This document shows, piece by piece, positions 51,808-64,000 of a stretch of DNA of 64,000 nucleotides. The notes under the pieces were generated by a model. The model worked only from the letters and a program-made list of their open reading frames with translations, had not been told where the DNA came from and made no database searches. Source of the DNA: Euryodendron excelsum (Eukaryota > Streptophyta > Magnoliopsida > Ericales > Pentaphylacaceae); contig CM065379.1 in assembly GCA_033060915.1 (NCBI GenBank), positions 40,165,818 through 40,229,817 on the forward strand, read 5' to 3'. The position numbers were made by a program, and so were the translations under genes. Within the stretch, counting starts at the first letter, position 1. The number at the start of each line of letters is the position of its first letter.

Positions 51808-54800
51808 TTAGTATGCAGTCACAGCCTGCATCTTTTCTTGTATTGCCTTGTAGCATTGGAGGCTGCAGAGGGGGAGTTTCGACTTAGAATCCCGGTACTT
51901 GTATGGATTTGTACAAGATGGACCAGCACATTTCTCACGCGGAGGAGGATAGCTGAAACGTTTGCATAAAAACTCAAATGATCAGGTGACAGGAACAAAT
52001 GTCAAATCAGATTAGCAAGGCAAGTAGCACAAAATTCATCTGTAACTAAAGAAAGGTTGCAGTGGGAAGAGATTTACTTATTCCAAAAGAAAGGTTGCAA
52101 TGGGAACAAATGTAGTGAAAACAACCACCAAGAACAATTAGATTACCTCGCCCACTTAAGGGTAAAAAAGCAGGGGAAAAGAAGAAAAAAACTTTACAGA
52201 GTTGAGCATATAATCTTAGCGTAGTTATGTAAACAAGATGATTCTATTTCAATTATCACATTTTTCCTTCCTAACTATCCGAAAAGAAAGAAAACCTGCT
52301 TCCAGAAAGTGATTTTAGATTTTTATAGAAGCTCAGTATGTAAAGATTAAAGAGTAATATGAATCCGCAGAAGAAAGTGGAATCCTACCTACAAGCCTTG
52401 TGCTCAAATATACTTGGCAGACCCATCTCATTAGGGAATATCACAAATGTACCACTGGGACCCATGACCCATCTCACAGTGTTTGATGTGAGTGTCATAG
52501 CATTGGCAGCCCTCTCCTGCATCAAATTATATAAGTAATACAAATAAAAGAAAAAAGAATCATCATACATAGAGAATGGGCTCTTTATGCAAAATTTGTT
52601 ACCTGTGCTAATTCCTCCTGCCGCTTCTTCATTTTATCCTCCCTCTTCTTCCTACTGGAATCTTGGCCCAGTATTTTTCTAATAGCTTCAGCCTATAAGA
52701 TTCATAACAAATAAAACCTTGACTTTCAACTATCATCAAAATAATAAAAAGGACGACAAGAACAAAAAGGCCAGTAGCCAGTGCTGGTCCAGGCAATGTT
52801 GTTGCTGGGATGGGTAGACCGGTTACTAACCCAACTCTTGGCATTATTTACCCTGCCAGTAGCCAGTGCCGGTCCAGGCAATACTGTTGCTGGGAGGGAT
52901 AGACTGGGTACTAACCCAGCTCTTGGCATTATTTACACAGCCTGGCTGCCTCAGACTCGATCCCGTGTACTCACAACCACAGTTATCCGAACTGGACCGG
53001 ACCGGATGGTTTGACCGGTTTGACCGGGAACCAGAGGGTTCGCCAGTTCGGTAGAAGCAATTGGATCAGTTGACCAATAAACCGGCTGCCAAGTAAGCCA
53101 CCAATGGTAACTTGCTGGTGGACCTTAAAAATTTTGAAGATTTGACACTCCCAAGGCTCAAACTCATGACTAAAGGCGTTGGGTTAACTTTTGCAAAATA
53201 CAATATATATAAGGTAACTAATTCTATTGATGAATAAAATATACTAATTTCATAACAACAGTTGAAACGGCTGAACCACCGGTTGAACCAATGAATTGTG
53301 AACCGGTGCCTTCACCAGTTTAATGTTCGGTAGGGTTCTAATAATAATGCGCACAACTGACAAGAACATAAATATAAAACAAAAATAAAAAAATCAAAAG
53401 AACAGCATACTTCAGACTCTCGAGCTGCCTTCTCCACTTGCATCCTACGTCTTTGAGCCGCCTCAGCTTTCTTCAGTTGCTGCTCCACTTCAGTCAGTTT
53501 CTCCTTTTGTTCTGTCACCAATACAAACAACAATCAGTACGAAGAAGATATAACTTGCAACGGAAGTGGGAGAGATGCGAACGAGGACTGGACAAAAAAA
53601 GTAAGGGTGCTCACTTCTAGGAGGAGCAGGGGGTAACCCATTTGGGAACTCAATTAAACTTGCACCAGAACTGGACGAGAGGTCTTTGCCAGTTTGAAGG
53701 GCCCGTTGGCGAGTAGTGATTGCCATTTCCCCCTTGGAATCCCCCAACACATCAACTAAGTCCTTTCTTTGTTTCTTCCTTTTAATTTCAGGCTCACCGT
53801 CAGACACTAGCTCTTCCTCTTCCATATAATCAGTATCTTCAGATGCTCTCCCTGATCGGGATTTTTTAGCCTCTTTACCTAATCTGGATGAGCCATAATC
53901 TCCTGCATCTACATCGTACCTGCCATCAACATCTCTCTTTAATAACTTTGAAATCTTATGTTGCTTTTTGCTTCGTACTTCATCATCATCTTCATAATCT
54001 GTCCTATAATCATTAGCAGCTTTAGAAGTTTTGAGCTTTTCAAGGTATCGGAGCTCCCCATCATCATCTCCACCCTCAAATGCTCCATCTAGCAAACGTC
54101 TCTTAGGGACGCGCTTGCTCTTACGAAGTGGCTCATACTTGTCTGCTTGCTCGATGGAGACACTTTCCTCAGGTTTCTTCCCCCTTGAAGAATTCACATT
54201 CATGACATTAAAACCCCTTCTAGAAAAATCCTTCCATGGGACTCCTCGCAAGCCACTTCCCTTGTCCGGAGAAGAAGAATGATCCTCATCCGAATTATCC
54301 TACATAAATGTAGAAAGGAAATCTGAGATTGATATGAATGTCCATTATTTTTATCACCCCAATTTATAAGTTAACAAAGTAGGTTCTCCACAAATGTGCA
54401 ATGAAAAATCATATGTCTAGCTGTCCCATAAATGAGTCACCAATGTGTATTAAGTGTTTGATTTGACAGGCCCAAGAGTAAGGGAAAAGGAAAAATAACA
54501 AGTTCTCGTAGAGGCATAACATGCAGTCAGTGTCAAGAAACTTTCAGAAAACGACAAACTCAAATTTGATTTCTTCTTTCTTTTATTTCCCCCCCTTTTT
54601 AATCTTTTCTTTGTTCAGCCCACAGTGAGGTGCAACGGGAAAGCTGGAGTCATCTAGTATGAGAACGTGCGTTTGAATGCAAGGACAACCACTCCATGCA
54701 AATAAAGCATGCGCTTCAATTTTTATCCAGTGCACCCCTCCAAGCACCACAAGTTTAGGGCACCAGCATTGTACAATAACCTCAGAAACCTAAATGTAAA

Positions 54801-55866
54801 AACACTTAAACAATCTACATCTCAAAACACTTGATATTTTCCAGTTAATGTGTTTCAGTCATGCAATTATCACATAGAAACAAATGGGTTGATAGGTTGC
54901 TACCCTACTATGTTAAGATATCCACCTGCCATAGCAGCTGTTTCAGTCCTATGGTACTTATCTTTAAAACCTGACATGCCAATTCCATGGATATGTTTGG
55001 CAAAACCAAAAGGAAAACGGGATTCGTTTCAAAAGCATCTAACAATAAGAAAAGAAAACATCCTAAAAATTATGAGCAACCTTTCACTGTCAAAGGCATA
55101 TTGAAGTTTTGTGACAATCAACTTCAAATGAAAAATTTTGTTGAAGGAAATCGTGGGATTAAAAGTATATGGTCCTTATGCTTTAATATTAAATTTGAAG
55201 CAAAGGTTGATAATGACGCACCAGAGAGAAGCCTTAGAGCCTCAGATCAATGAAATCCCTACGTTGAAGATCAACACACTCAGAATGAGTATGCTTTTTT
55301 GAAGCTTGGCTAGTGTCCAACTTCAGAGCGTCCACATTAATCCAAATGCTAAGATGCAAAAATTCTGTATTGTCTTTATTTCAGATTTAAAAATTTTCAA
55401 GTCTCCACTTCATGCTAAGGATAGCTTTGATGACAGACAGCTGAATTTGATTAATCATTAAATTCACAAGCACACACGCACATAAAACATTTTCTGAAAA
55501 ATTGTACCTACCCCTATTTGCATCCACTATGATCATTGAACACTACAAATTTTTCTAAATTGCAGCTGCCCCTATGTGCATACTTTGTGATCATTAAGCA
55601 CTAATTCCAAGCATCTGTATGAACATAATTGATTTTACCTCTACATATGTTGCAATTCTTAATACTTATTTTTTCCCATAGCAACCAAATCAAAATATAT
55701 TGTTGGAAGAGTCTGCATGCCACTACTTAGAGAAGAGCCGTGGGCCGAGGCAAATGTTGATCCATACACCCCCAGACATTTTGAAAACTTGTCCTTTTAG
55801 ATGATTGAAAAACATGTTTTTAATCGCCAACCGATTGGTTCATCTGATAGTATTCTAACTGATTAG

Positions 55867-55962
<96 letters not shown>

Positions 55963-57673
55963 AAAAAAATAAAAAAATAAAAAAATAATGTCTCCCTTTT
56001 ATAGTAACAGTAGAGGATTAACCTAACTTATGAGGACCATTTCAATTATTTAATGAAATATGTCAACACTTGACGCTAAAGACAATTGCTAATGGAAAAG
56101 CAAATAACATGCGTGCCTAGATAGGTCAGAATGATTTTGAATGGACAATACTAATACCCTTGCTAAACTGAGCAGGCAGTCCTAATTGCAAACTTAAGCT
56201 TTCACTTCTTCTAGGTGCAAGATCAAATTTATATCTAACTTATTTTAAACTTCTAAATGGTACTCTCAGAGGGGTACATAGTTTGACCAGTTGTTCTAGC
56301 TCCCCTCTCAACAAAATAAATAAATAAATAAATAAATAATTCCAGCCCTGCCACTGGCATATCTGCATGTTCAATTTAATATTTTGACATTAGTTGACTC
56401 CTAACCAATAACAAATACTAATAGATTTTACATATCTTCCCTGAGGCAAGCATCTAGAATAAAGTTTGATTTTTATATGAGTGGATTAGCCATATAGACC
56501 TGTGTGCAAGCAGAGATAAGTCGTTAGCTATTTTTATGCAAGAATCCGTGGCATGTCCAGCTCCAAGTACTTGACACTAAAAGGATTAATTGCGATGATA
56601 CTGTACAGTATTGCACAAAACAAAATAATCTTAAATAATCAGAATTGACCAACTGACCACTTAAAAAATTTTCACACTTCACAGACAAAACAGTCTCCAC
56701 AATACCATTGGATTGTCTAATATAATAAAAAAATGTACTGAATATCTTGTCCATTGGTATGGCTGCACTGTATCATACTTGATATGATTACTTGACATTA
56801 CATGCAAACAGGCAAGTCAGCAACAAAAGGGAATAATTCTTCTCAGTAAGGTGTAACCGGAAGCATGCTTCTGCTTGAATACTCCAATTCACTAATTTCC
56901 TGATTTCCTACAAATATGAAGCTACAACAGTAAATAAACAAAAATATCCACACACAGAAATTAATTACCTGAAGAATCAGCTTCTTCCGTGGACGAGGGG
57001 CATCAGAAGAGCGAGAATATTTTGTAGAAGAAGATCCACTCACAGAAGCACCAACAGACATGGACTTAGCGTGTATTGTACAAGTGACACCACCAACCTT
57101 AAGCTTTACTTTTTTAACTTTATTGTCACTTCCTGCACCATCAGAAGCTACTTCTGATTGCCCAGAAGGGCCAGAACTGTAACTACCACTTATCCTTCCG
57201 CTTAATTGGGCATCTATAGTTGTAGATTGCAATTCAACACCTTCTTTCACCTTGCTCACACTTTTCCAGTTAACTGGAGCAGGGACACCTTCACTACACC
57301 TTTGAGAATCAATTCCACTATGCTTCCGCTCAGTATTTCTCTTAATGTCAGCTTCATTGGATTCTCTACCTCCATCATCTTCATTGCTGATCTTCAAGGC
57401 TGTTTCCACTTCAACAAGATTAGTAGAGGAAGCCCTTGAGCTGCATTGGTTCAAATTAAGTTCTTTTTTCGAAGAATGTGTACCATGACCATTATTGTCA
57501 TCACTTGATGCTCGGCTCACATTCTCTGAAGGTGGTGTAGACGACAGCGATGAATTATCACGGTAATCTGGCAAAGGCTGAGAATCATTTCGAGGACGCC
57601 GAGATGAATTACTCCTTTTCTTCCTCACAGTTCTGCTCATGTCACTCAAACCAAATCCTCCCAAACTTTCCAT
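51808..57673 (-). CDS. INO80B: INO80 complex subunit B / Ies2-like protein (PAPA-1 domain plus zf-HIT)
   Basis: Six coding exons: 57673-56969, 54299-53615, 53511-53411, 52692-52603, 52516-52389, 51952-51808. They join in frame to 1854 nt, giving 617 aa. Residues 1-235 are Ser-rich and low complexity, starting MESLGGFGLS, with a conserved VKLKVGG-like motif. Exon 2 is acidic and basic, with the conserved GLRGVPWKDFSRRGFNV motif. A charged coiled-coil (QKEKLTEVEQQLKKAEAAQ) begins the PAPA-1 region (about 465-560). The C-terminal HIT-type zinc finger has Cys578, Cys583, Cys599 and Cys603 (CAGPSC to CSLQC). In yeast and animals, Ies2/INO80B regulates the ATPase of the INO80 chromatin remodeller in the nucleus. 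The role here is inferred from domain order. The first coding intron holds a long poly-C run, and intron 3 carries a repeat. Confidence 0.93.
52771..52940. repeat. 85-bp tandem duplication in INO80B intron 3
   Basis: Two copies start at 52771 and 52856 with ccagtagccagtg. They share gtccaggcaat and cttggcattattta. Downstream, to about 53330, lies DNA rich in ACCGG motifs that looks transposon-derived. Confidence 0.85.
55869..55960. repeat. 92-nt poly-C homopolymer in INO80B intron 1
   Basis: This is an uninterrupted run of cytosines followed directly by an A-rich run (aaaaaaaaataaaaaaat). No other homopolymer in the window approaches this length. A sequencing or assembly artefact is likely. 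Confidence 0.98.
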
Positions 57674-57712
57674 AGTAGTTGAAAAGGTTGAACCACAAGC
57701 TTGGTGAGGCTA

Positions 57713-58589
57713 TCTACTCATAGAGTTGGTGGGTAAATGAAGTCGCAAGAAACAATGTAATAAGTAACTACATTAACGAAATCATACAATAATACACAAA
57801 CCAACACATACATGCATTGCAACAGAAGCAATTCTATAAGAAACGGCAAGAAAATCAGATTCAGCATTCAGACAAATATATGAGGCGAGAGCTAGCCCAC
57901 TTAACACTACTCAGTAGTCCATGACTCCACGAAGCAAATAATAAATTGCAAACTCAGGCAATTGCGAGCAGGCACTCCCACATACACTCACACAGAGGAA
58001 AATTATGAGGAGAAAGTATGCATAAATGAAAAAGAGAAGGGCAAGCTAAATTCCAAAGACATTGGAAAGCATGACAGAGCCAAACAATTAGTGATCCACA
58101 AGAAATACACAAACAGGAATCACAAAAGGAACTCCATAGTCCAAATTAAAAATGGAACCATAATAGGATGACATAAACATAATAAAAAAAATATGAACTA
58201 ATCAGAGCTGAATCCCACACAAAAAGCCAAACTTTTATGACTCATCCCCAAAAACGGTAGATTCAATATGACCCAGGTAAGAAAAACCCCAAAAACCATG
58301 CTAATCAATCCAAGAGAACCACAGATCCAAACAAAGGAACAAAGAGGAATAACAAAAACAAGAAGCAATTAGATCATTATCAAATCATTGCAAAACCCAA
58401 TATAATTTTGAAGAAATTCAATAGAGAAAAGAACAACAAAATCATCCATCACACAACCATTACAAACAAAACAAGATTTTTTCAAGGAGACCAATAACAA
58501 ACACCCCATAAATAAAACAAAATTCGACATACCAACGAAACAAGGCCTCACAGATCAAGCAAAATGAACCCAAAAACCAAGAATTTACC
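57713..58589 (-). other. INO80B: 5'UTR intron and leader exon boundary of INO80B
   Basis: The donor (GACCAG followed by GTAAAT) lies at 58589-58587 and the acceptor (GAGTAG) at 57715-57714, about 40 bases upstream of the start codon at 57673. The leader exon would extend upstream from about 58590. No other large gene frame occupies this interval. Confidence 0.5.
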
Positions 58590-59199
58590 TGGTCAAAATC
58601 AAGAGTACCCGAAGACACCAGAAGAGAGAGGCAAAGAAAGAGAGCTGCGGAGATTGTAGACGGAAAATATGATTGTATTAGGGTTAAAGGGTATGGTTGT
58701 GGTTTTGAGCCAGATGGTGCGGTGCGATTGGGTCGAGATTGGTGGTGGGTTAGGGTCAGAACCAGAGTCAGAGGCGAGTTTGGAGAGTTTAGGGTTAGGG
58801 GTAGGGTGAGGATGAGAAAGGTAAAGCAACAGAGGTGGGGCTGTTGATATGATAATAATCTTCATCGTCATTCTAAGTCCACCACTCCTGTTGTGTATTT
58901 GTTGATGTTTTTGGGGTTGTGTCACCTTGTAATTGTACCCTACGATGTTGTTGTTGCGGTAACCCCAATTACCCATCTCTCTCTCTAGCACTTTCTCTCT
59001 CTTCTTTCCAACTCCTGCAAGTATGTGCGTAGGATAACAGGTACGCACACAGCGTACGTTAACCTTGTACACTTCCAGAGTTTCTGCCCGAGCCTGTTCT
59101 GCTCTCTTTCGGTTTTCTTTCCGAGTGAGAGAGAGAGTGTACAGAAGAAGTGAAGAACTAAAAATTTCTAGAACCAAACCAACCGGGTTTATTGATTTA

Positions 59200-61365
59200 G
59201 TCCGAATCTATCACGAGTTCAGTTTCAGTTTAATTCAAGCTTGGTTTGGTACTAACTTTTTCTCGTTACTTGTTTTTTTCAGGTTTTTTTTTTTTTATTT
59301 TTGGCAACTTTTTTAAACTACAAAACATATTTTTCATTTTTTTATAGGCTTTTACATAACCCATACTTATTTAAAAAAAAAATTTTGAACGTTGGTTGAA
59401 AAATGTTACTAAAGATTAAAAAGGCTATTTAAGCCTACTTCTTCTTGACTAAAATAGTTTTTCTTCCTTTTAGTGATTTTTTCGATTACTATTCAATTTT
59501 CTGAAATAGCTTCTACAAATTTTGTAAGAAAAAATTGTTGTTCCAACTCCAATTTTGATGAGGTTTATGGATTTTTGTACCAAACAAATCGGTTTTTTGT
59601 TTATAGTTTCTTTGGTTTCAATCGGATATTTTTACTTGTTCTAACTTGATTTGGACAAGTTTATTTTTAGTGATCTACTATAATGCTTTTTTTTTTTAAC
59701 CAATTTCTTTTGACCTATTGTTATTAACGTCGGTATATCTCTTTGGATGGATTGGATCGAAAATAAAAGTCTACTGTGAGGTCCCATTTATCACCACTGT
59801 CACTTCCACCTTCATATAGCTATCTGTTAAGTGTTAAACGATATTTGTAAATTAAACACAATATCAAAAGTTCTATTAAGTCTTATTAGTATCTGATTAA
59901 GAAGAATACCTTGGCAATATAAAGTTTCATACAAAAAATTAGTCAAATGCTTGAGAAACCATGACAAAAGTGCTAGGGTATTCAAAATAATAGCAAAAAT
60001 AAGATTTACGTAACAAGTGTTCCTAGTTCTAGGAAACCAATATATGCAACCATTAGGTGCGGACTCAGCATTTGGGCGAAACTTGCATAAAATCAATTAC
60101 ATTCTATACTATTACATAATTGACACAAAAAGAGACGCCAATTTGTATACAAAACAATTACACCCTCATCAAAAGTCAAAAGAATGCTTTATAATTGCCG
60201 CACAACTTTACAAATTTGATTTATAAATTGATAAATGAATCATGATAATCTCATTTAGCATGCTATTAAAAATATTTTTCTCAATATACACAATCAAGTT
60301 AGGGCCTGAAACATTGATTGATACAACAAAGAGGCAGCAGACATGAGATTTGGTTTTTTTTTTTTTTTTTTACAGTTTTAAAATAGAAAAAGATAGTAGA
60401 TAAATAAATGAAATGTTAAATGGCCAAAAGTATTTAGATTTGTTATGTATATATTAATATTATAATATTGGAATAAAGAGTTAGGATTTGGAATATTGAA
60501 CAAAGGGCTAAAAGTGAAAAATGTGTCATTTATTTGGTTAATAATGAAGTTCAGTGAAATTCAATTAGGCGCAATATAAAGCATTTTCAATTCACAAGTT
60601 CAGTGGGGGCTATGGGAATTAAGAATTGATCACTTATGCAATAATACTAATTAATTAATAATGCCTTTTACAGCTGTTTGTAACTTAATTAGAGGAATGA
60701 ATGGAAGGAAAGATAAAATGAAGGAAAAATATTTTTTTTTCTTTTTGTTTGGTTTTAAAAAGAGAATAGGAGAAAAGCAGAGGGAGAAAGAGAGAGATTG
60801 ACTTAATTTTTTTTTTCTCCTTTTCCTCTTTTTTTTCCTTCTCTAGTTGGTCGAATCACACATGAAAAGCTTAGCAAATAGTAGTTTTCATTTCTCTATC
60901 CTTTTTTTCCCCAAATTTCAAACAGGCTATTAGGGTCATCATGTCATTTTCATAAAATTCGCTGTTTAGATTAGTAAAATTAGCCAACAAAGTGTGAACG
61001 TGTGCAGCATTGGATATTTTAGATTTTTTTTTCTTTCTATTTCACTTATTTTCACAAAAACAGTTGCGAGTTAACATTGTCTTCATCAATTTATTTTTGA
61101 TTTTGATTTTCAAGTTTAAAAGGCCATAAATTTTGAATCGTTTTCATTGCTTATGAAAATAAAATTTAGAAAATTAAATATTAATTAAAATTTTCATCAA
61201 AACAAATATTCCTAAATAATAGTTTTTCTTCATTAAAAAACCAACCTATCTTTTTCGCACATCAACGCGTTGATGGGAAGTGGGAAGCTGATTCCATGCA
61301 TAGGATTAGGACTCTTTTAAGCCCTCATAAAATCACTCTTAACCACTAAACGAGTCCTAGTTCTA
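59200..61365. other. Intergenic region upstream of INO80B
   Basis: AT-rich with poly-T runs and purine- and pyrimidine-rich stretches (60690-60930) that look like a degenerate MITE, sharing CAAACAGGCT with 27845 in reverse. No gene is supported. The INO80B promoter should lie at its left edge, near 59000. Confidence 0.6.
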
Positions 61366-61368
61366 AAT

Positions 61369-61686
61369 TTCATGCACCATAGTTGAGATGATTTCTGGAA
61401 AGCCATTATGGAAGCATAATCGGCATGAGCTATTGTGTCAGCTTTCGGGGAAGAATCGCCAAAAATACCTGAAAATATGTCTGAAGAAGGGAAGGATTTC
61501 TTGAGAAAGTGTCTGGTGAGGGAGCCCCGTGAGAGATGGACGGCTTCCATGCTCTTGAACCATCCTTTCAGCACCGAAGAGTACTATACAGTATTGCAAG
61601 ACGCCAAGAAACCAATGACATCTCTGACATGCTCTCTTGATTGTGATCAATGGATTTCTCAGCGGTCAACGTTTTCGGATTCGTGA
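61369..61686 (+). pseudogene. MAPKKK kinase-domain relic (subdomains IX-XI)
   Basis: The plus strand encodes SCTIVEMISGKPLWKHN, then after a frame change near 61441 FGEESPKIPENM, DFLRKCL, RERWTASMLLNHPF and a short tail ending in a stop at 61684-61686. This matches the C-terminal lobe of plant MAP-kinase-kinase-kinases (MAPKKK17/18/20-type). No ATP-binding loop, catalytic HRD or DFG motif is found upstream. It is a truncated, frameshifted fragment and cannot be active. Confidence 0.8.
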
Positions 61687-61689
61687 GAG

Positions 61690-63380
61690 CCCTCTGTCTA
61701 GTTGTGTTTCATCTTGGCCGTGGATCATTCTTTGTCAGACATGTCTACAGCAGTATTTTTACTACAACTAATTAAATTGGAAAACATGCATTGATGTTTT
61801 AATGCAAAAAATGATCATTTAAAAATTAAGTGAGAAGATTTCAACGTCATGACCAATAATCTGCTCAGCGGGCAGCTTGGAATAGGCCATGAATGAATTC
61901 GTCAAATCTGGAACATTTCAAACATTTTAGCTCTCTCTAATAAGTTCTGCTCTAAAATGTTTACTAAGATAGCTTGATGTCAGGCGATAGGAAGCTCTAC
62001 CAGTGTCCCAAAGACACGAGTTATGCTTTGGGATACTCTATTCAATACTTTATTCAATTTAAGGTCCAGAAATGAAATTTAGTATAAAGTGCAATTAATA
62101 CATATTGTAATTAATAAAAAAATATTAAGACGGGGTATCATTAGATATCCCCTTGAAACATAACTATAGAAATCAGGAATTCACATACAGAACCATATTG
62201 AAAGAAAATGAACCAAACAATTGTAATCGAGAATTCTGTTTGTAAGTCAAGTGTGCTTTTGAATGCACTGCAAGCCAAGGGAGCTGAATCCAATTCCATG
62301 AAAAAACCAAATGATAATGTGCCCAAATGTAATGAAAGAAGAAAAAAAAAAAAATGACTAGTTGTAATAATAAGCACCAGCACTTGGCTTACTGTCATTC
62401 AGGACAAAAAAGCATTGGAAGCATTTTCGTGTTGTTAAGGGGTCTTAATAACGAACGCAGCCTCGTGTACATTTAAAGGAGATAGAACTGCATAATTACT
62501 GCTTGTTCTTCATCTGCGAGGAATATCTTAACACCATTTCTTGACAAACCATCACCTACAGTTCTGAGTACACATTTGCAACATTTTACATCATGCCATT
62601 TTCTATATATATAAACATGCTGCTTAAGTCAGAAGCGGGAAACTTGTTTTGTAGGTTTCCCTTCGTGGTTCTCCCTAAAAGGACTGTATTTTTTTCAGTC
62701 TTAGGAATTGGATGAAATACAGCAGAAACTTAACCACGAGGTCTTAATTGCTGATTGCCTATATTAAAAAGGGATTTCAAATCTTATAAATGTTAAAGTA
62801 CAGATAGAAAAATAAGCTTTAGATTCTTGGCTAGTTGTAAGCATCCTATTTTTGTCTCTTTAGCAATCTTCGACCTGACTGGACTCACATTAAACTTCAC
62901 AGACACATTTAAGCTCAAACCAGCTTCCAAGATTCAATCTAGTTAATCAACTGCTTTGCGAGCCCACCGAGCCCAATAAAAACAAAATGAACAAAATATC
63001 TTTGGGACATTGCTTGGTCCAATTTCAATTGACACGTCTTCTTACAACTGGTAAGTCCGTATTTCAACCTTAATTCCAGTTTCAATTTTAGTTTAACCAG
63101 TCAAACTCGATCCAACACATGATTTGAAAAAGTTGATCCCTCAGACAGTAAGTCTATCCAGCACCGCACGTTTACTAAGAAAACACAAAACTCCTTGGAA
63201 CGATAAGTCCCTTCATAACAGTTAACCGGGACAAAATACATGTCCCCAAGAGCATTTCATTTCTGGCGCCTGGTAGCCCTCCAACATAGAATGTTCTTTA
63301 TTCAGCACGTCAATCGAGAAAGTACCTTAGGCCCCGAGACAATAAGACTATTCAGCAGCTTCCTGAGATCAGGCAATCTC
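61690..63380. other. Intergenic, no gene seen
   Basis: This contains only short frames in AT-rich sequence. From about 62870 the base composition becomes more balanced and looks repeat-derived, but no domain or terminal repeat is recognised. Confidence 0.5.
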
Positions 63381-63396
63381 CGGAATGAATGCTTAC

Positions 63397-63500
63397 CGTC
63401 AGAGTGACAAAAACATTCACAAGCATCACAACTATCAGAGTGACAAAAACATTAACAAACATCGCAACCGTTAGAGTGACGGAAACACTTACAAATAGGT
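63397..63500. repeat. 36-bp minisatellite, three units
   Basis: The core cagagtgacaaaaacatt recurs with 36-bp spacing near 63402, 63438 and 63474. A related isolated unit (cagagtaacgaaaacactta) lies near 63614. Confidence 0.8.
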
Positions 63501-64000
63501 CAACATCGGGAATGCCAACAAACCCCTTATGTTACTGAACCGAACACGCTTCTTGGCCATGACACGTTTATCGGAGGATAGGATACATTTGGAAACTAAC
63601 TTGTCACACACCGTCAGAGTAACGAAAACACTTAAAACCCAGGTCAATATTAATGTTTGCTAGCCCATTTCGGTGAAAAATGATTGAGCCGCCCTGGCAG
63701 GCCCTACCAGCGTGCTTCTTGAGAAAGTATCTAAGACCTTAGAACGGTAATTCCACCCTTCCAGGATTGTCCTAAAGACAATCTAGCACATTCTAGTGTC
63801 TTTCAATCATTTCCGGATCAATTTCGAGAGTGTCCGGTCAAAATGACCATTTTGCCTCTAGGCATCCAATCGCCTCCGGAAATCACATCGACTCTGGGTA
63901 TCAAACTAGTTACCTTTCGGGATACTTTTAATAGTATTCCAGACTCTCTAGCACTAATCCAGTTAACCGGTCAAGTTCGAATGACCATTTTGCGCCTAAA

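Noticed and set aside
53490..54251. 253-aa open frame as a separate gene
   Set aside because: It is exon 2 of INO80B read through its donor. The conserved frame continues across splice sites on both sides.
58599..59177. 192-aa minus-strand open frame upstream of INO80B
   Set aside because: It overlaps the expected leader exon and promoter, has no recognisable domain and is low complexity. It is treated as chance or at most leader sequence.

Overview
The window reads as nuclear DNA of a flowering plant, most likely a eudicot. It is AT-rich, with intron-dense genes, short exons, (GA)n and (AT)n microsatellites and many small transposable elements. No prokaryotic or organellar layout is seen. 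Four genes can be reconstructed exon by exon and all lie on the minus strand. From left to right they are CLPP5 (10740-5387, plastid Clp protease core subunit), an EFR3/SEMI-ROLLED-LEAF2-type ARM-repeat protein (25728-12040, plasma-membrane anchor of the PI4-kinase complex), an RPAP3-like TPR cochaperone (43869-31795), and an INO80 complex subunit B / Ies2-type protein (57673-51808). Frames close exactly across all splice junctions for CLPP5 (300 aa), EFR3-like (994 aa) and INO80B (617 aa). In RPAP3 one junction (exon 5 to exon 6) does not close.

Layout. 1-5000: transposon-derived DNA with a copia-type LTR and primer-binding site, microsatellites and an old hAT-like element. 5250-10850: CLPP5 with nine coding exons and a probable 3'UTR intron. 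10880-12000: intergenic. 12040-26540: the EFR3-like gene with 19 coding exons, a 5'UTR intron, and a hAT-type element plus local duplications in its introns. 26600-31700: AT-rich intergenic DNA with a tandem duplication. 31795-43950: RPAP3-like gene whose introns hold a nested LINE-like/hAT insertion, another hAT MITE, a tandem duplication that copied part of an exon, and a SINE with clear target-site duplications. 45091-50565: a 5.5 kb Mutator-like element with long inverted termini and a 10-bp target duplication, filled with a roughly 435-bp AT-rich tandem array. 51808-59000: INO80B, with a 92-nt poly-C run in its first coding intron. 59200-64000: intergenic, with a broken MAPKKK fragment and a 36-bp minisatellite.

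The four genes do not form a pathway. They are housekeeping functions (plastid proteolysis, phosphoinositide signalling, chaperone-assisted polymerase assembly, chromatin remodelling). The unusual content lies in the structure: the Mutator-like element, the layered insertions in RPAP3 introns, the unresolved RPAP3 exon junction, a GC-AG intron and the poly-C tract. No CRISPR array, tRNA or rRNA gene was found.
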